35,225 bases of DNA from Peptococcaceae bacterium BRH_c23 (GTDB taxonomy: Bacteria; Bacillota_B; Desulfitobacteriia; Desulfitobacteriales; Desulfitobacteriaceae). A program made the position numbers and the translations under genes. A model generated the notes under the pieces. It saw only the letters and a program-made list of their open reading frames with translations. It was not told where the DNA came from and ran no database searches. Within the stretch, counting starts at the first letter, position 1, and the number at the start of each line of letters is the position of its first letter. Shown here piece after piece: positions 33,281 to 35,225 of this stretch. The DNA lies in the NCBI GenBank assembly GCA_000961805.1, contig LADV01000216.1:1-35225 (forward strand), read 5' to 3'.

Positions 33281-34630
33281 TTGAATAACAATGTTATCCT
33301 TGGCAGAACACTTACTGAGTGGAAGTTAGAATTTCCATTACTGAATAAACTGATCTCTACCCAAGAGGTTTTCTGGACCAATCCAAAATACAAGACATCC
33401 AAAAACCATGTTCCAATTCAGGAAAAAGAAATTTTAGAGGCGGAGGAGAGGCTCATTCGCTTCGCTCCCTACATCGCGCAAGCCTTCCCAGAAACCCAAG
33501 ACACCGGAGGGCTCATTGAATCGTCCCTTGTACCTATCCCGGATATGCAGGGATATCTGGAAAAATACTACGACTTAAAAATCTTAGGGCGTGTCTTGCT
33601 TAAATGTGACAGCCACCTCCCGATATCCGGCTCGATCAAGGCTCGAGGCGGAATCTATGAAGTCCTTAAGCACGCTGAAGACCTTGCGATTAAGCAAGGT
33701 ATAATGGAACTGGATGACAATTATTCAATTTTAAATACACTAAAGTTTAAAGAATTCTTCTCCGGTCACTCTATCGCAGTAGGATCGACGGGGAACCTAG
33801 GCCTAAGTATTGGCGTAATCGGAGCAAAACTCGGATTCCAGGTCACAGTCCACATGTCCTCCGATGCCAAGTCATGGAAAAAGGAACTTCTCCGTTCCAA
33901 GGGAGTCCAAGTAGTCGAGTACGGCTCGGATTATAGCAAAGCGGTCGAAGAGGGGAGAAAGCAAGCTGAGAAAGATCCAAACTGCCATTTTGTCGATGAC
34001 GAGAACTCTCGTGATTTATTTGTAGGCTATGCTGTAGCTGCTTATCGTTTAAAAAAACAATTGGACGAGATGAAGATTGCCGTGGATTCGAATCATCCAC
34101 TCTTTGTCTATCTTCCCTGCGGTGTGGGGGGTGGACCGGGGGGAATAACCTATGGCTTAAAGCAAGTCTTCAAAGAGAATGTCCATTGCTTCTTCGCTGA
34201 GCCGACTCATTCCCCGTGCATGCTTTTAGGTCTGGCGACCGGCCTTCATGATCAAATCTCGGTCCAGGATATCGGTCTAGATAATAAGACCGAAGCCGAT
34301 GGATTAGCCGTAGGTAGAGCTTCGCGTTTCGTAGGAACAGTGCTTGAACCGATACTGAGTGGCGCCTACACCATTAAAGACGAGGAACTTTTCAGCTTGC
34401 TTCAGGCCCTGAATAATGCCGAGAACCTCCGGCTTGAACCTTCTGCACTTGCTGGAATGCCCGGACCGGCAAGACTATTACAGGCCGATGCGGGCCTTGA
34501 GTATTTAAAGAAATTCGATCTCGAGAATAAAATGGACCAAGCTAGCCATATTGTTTGGGCGACTGGTGGAAGCTTAGTTCCAAGCGAAGTAATGGATCAA
34601 TATCTGCGTAAAGGCACAGTAGATATTTAA
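33281..34630 (+). CDS. dsdA: D-serine dehydratase
   Basis: PLP enzyme deaminating D-serine to pyruvate and ammonia, 449 residues (E. coli DsdA is 442). The cofactor lysine is K120 in [14 protein letters not shown], the phosphate-binding glycine loop is [14 protein letters not shown] (about 280-293), and [17 protein letters not shown] [13 protein letters not shown] (about 166-178) lines the active site. [14 protein letters not shown] and the C-terminal TGGSLVP complete the family pattern. The start is TTG 33281 behind AAAGGGGGA; a short ATG frame inside the Shine-Dalgarno spacer (33274) codes for four residues only and may slow initiation. Monocistronic, with a terminator right after it. It would protect against D-serine or recycle it as carbon and nitrogen, possibly from spore or cell-wall turnover. 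Confidence 0.95.
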   Translation: MNNNVILGRTLTEWKLEFPLLNKLISTQEVFWTNPKYKTSKNHVPIQEKEILEAEERLIRFAPYIAQAFPETQDTGGLIESSLVPIPDMQGYLEKYYDLKILGRVLLKCDSHLPISGSIKARGGIYEVLKHAEDLAIKQGIMELDDNYSILNTLKFKEFFSGHSIAVGSTGNLGLSIGVIGAKLGFQVTVHMSSDAKSWKKELLRSKGVQVVEYGSDYSKAVEEGRKQAEKDPNCHFVDDENSRDLFVGYAVAAYRLKKQLDEMKIAVDSNHPLFVYLPCGVGGGPGGITYGLKQVFKENVHCFFAEPTHSPCMLLGLATGLHDQISVQDIGLDNKTEADGLAVGRASRFVGTVLEPILSGAYTIKDEELFSLLQALNNAENLRLEPSALAGMPGPARLLQADAGLEYLKKFDLENKMDQASHIVWATGGSLVPSEVMDQYLRKGTVDI

Positions 34631-34642
34631 TACAATACGAGA

Positions 34643-34675
34643 AGCACGTTGATTGTCACTTCAACGTGCTTTTTA
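34643..34675 (+). terminator. Intrinsic terminator of dsdA
   Basis: Perfect stem AGCACGTTGA (34643-34652) / TCAACGTGCT (34661-34670) followed by TTTTA. Confidence 0.9.
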
Positions 34676-34885
34676 CTGTCCTTCTGATCTTCCAAAGGAG
34701 TCAAGTTATACACCTGACCATGTCAAATCATGAAGTTTCATCTGTATAGCTTGGAAGAAGCTAAATTATTTTCTTATTTGCCCTTTAAAACATGTCCCAA
34801 TCTGTTTTCGTTTCATATATTAAACTGAGAAGATAAAAATTTGAACCATAGCAACTTAACTCAAATCAAATTAAGGAGGATAAAA

Positions 34886-35225
34886 ATGGCTCTCTTAAAC
34901 TACAATAGAAGTATTCTGACAAATTTTGCAAATTCGTCCGCTATTGTGCTCACTGGTATTGACCAAATAATTTTAGAATTTGGTCTGTTTGTAGCTCAAC
35001 CAATAAACTTTGTTGAATTGCTAACAACGATTGGATGGGACGTGACGGGTGTGAGTCCAGTGCCGCCGGATCAACCTATTATTGAGCTCACGATTCATCA
35101 AGATGGTATACCAGTCGCATCAATCAACCAAGAGTCGATTCAAGATGGATCAGATTCACCGCTAGAGAATTTGACTACGTTCCAAGCCGTTCTAACGAAT
35201 GTAGCTGCTGGTCATCATGTTTATC
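34886..35225 (+). CDS. Unrecognised protein, incomplete at the window edge
   Basis: Open frame of at least 113 codons from ATG 34886, with a strong AAGGAGGA (34873-34880) five bases before it, running off the right edge with no stop. The visible part is rich in Ile, Leu, Thr, Val and Asn with few charges: LTNFANSSAIVLTGIDQII, LELLTTIGWDVTGVSP-like segments, PIIELTIHQDGIPVASI and FQAVLTNVAAGHHV. The alternation of polar and hydrophobic residues suggests a beta-sandwich, similar in feel to the C-terminal jelly-roll of exosporium proteins, but that is only an impression. There is no signal peptide or membrane helix. The frame continues in the next window. Confidence 0.7.
   Translation, partial: MALLNYNRSILTNFANSSAIVLTGIDQIILEFGLFVAQPINFVELLTTIGWDVTGVSPVPPDQPIIELTIHQDGIPVASINQESIQDGSDSPLENLTTFQAVLTNVAAGHHVY

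Overview
The window looks like the chromosome of a low-to-mid-GC, anaerobic, spore-forming Firmicute of the Desulfosporosinus/Desulfitobacterium type. This is inferred from strong AGGAGG-type ribosome sites with frequent TTG and GTG starts, a eukaryote-like NADP isocitrate dehydrogenase, small ferredoxins, peptidoglycan-binding proteins and a sulfonate pathway that suits sulfite-respiring bacteria. No rRNA, tRNA, CRISPR array or phage was seen.

Left edge (1-2640): a small membrane protein with a problematic start, icd on the minus strand, and a seven-cysteine ferredoxin behind a consensus promoter whose start point is covered by a CsoR-type palindrome.

Centre-left (2820-13360) is the most coherent system: a probable sulfoacetate (organosulfonate) utilisation island. 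It holds a GntR/UTRA regulator, sulfoacetaldehyde acetyltransferase (xsc), an acylating aldehyde dehydrogenase (SauS-like), a two-subunit ADP-forming acyl-CoA ligase related to SucCD, a DJ-1/PfpI protein and a complete TctCBA tripartite transporter. The proposed flow is uptake by TctCBA, then sulfoacetate to sulfoacetyl-CoA (ligase), to sulfoacetaldehyde (dehydrogenase), to acetyl phosphate plus sulfite (Xsc). Sulfite could serve as electron acceptor and acetyl phosphate could repay the ATP. Near-identical operators lie just downstream of the promoters of both the regulator gene and xsc, so autoregulation and control of the island by the GntR protein is likely.

Centre (13360-22440): a gene-poor stretch, a truncated aldehyde:ferredoxin oxidoreductase coupled to a BenE-type transporter, a DUF4125 remnant, an N-acyl-D-amino-acid deacylase, a membrane-anchored polysaccharide deacetylase flanked by inverted REP-like elements (one carrying an 11-bp tandem repeat), and an acetyl-CoA synthetase with an unusual C-terminal extension.

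Right (22640-35225): a four-gene BMP-family (nucleoside-type) ABC importer behind an attenuator-like leader and a structured repeat, a double peptidoglycan-binding-domain protein, a flavin reductase-like protein, a MarR regulator, D-serine dehydratase, and an incomplete ORF at the edge. Three genes here are broken: an MBL-fold hydrolase and an M14 carboxypeptidase, each interrupted by an in-frame TGA, and a DUF169 gene with an internal deletion. A palindrome-rich element resembling a non-autonomous IS200/IS605 derivative lies at about 31195-31415. The number of decaying genes between 13.4 and 33 kb marks it as an eroding accessory region.
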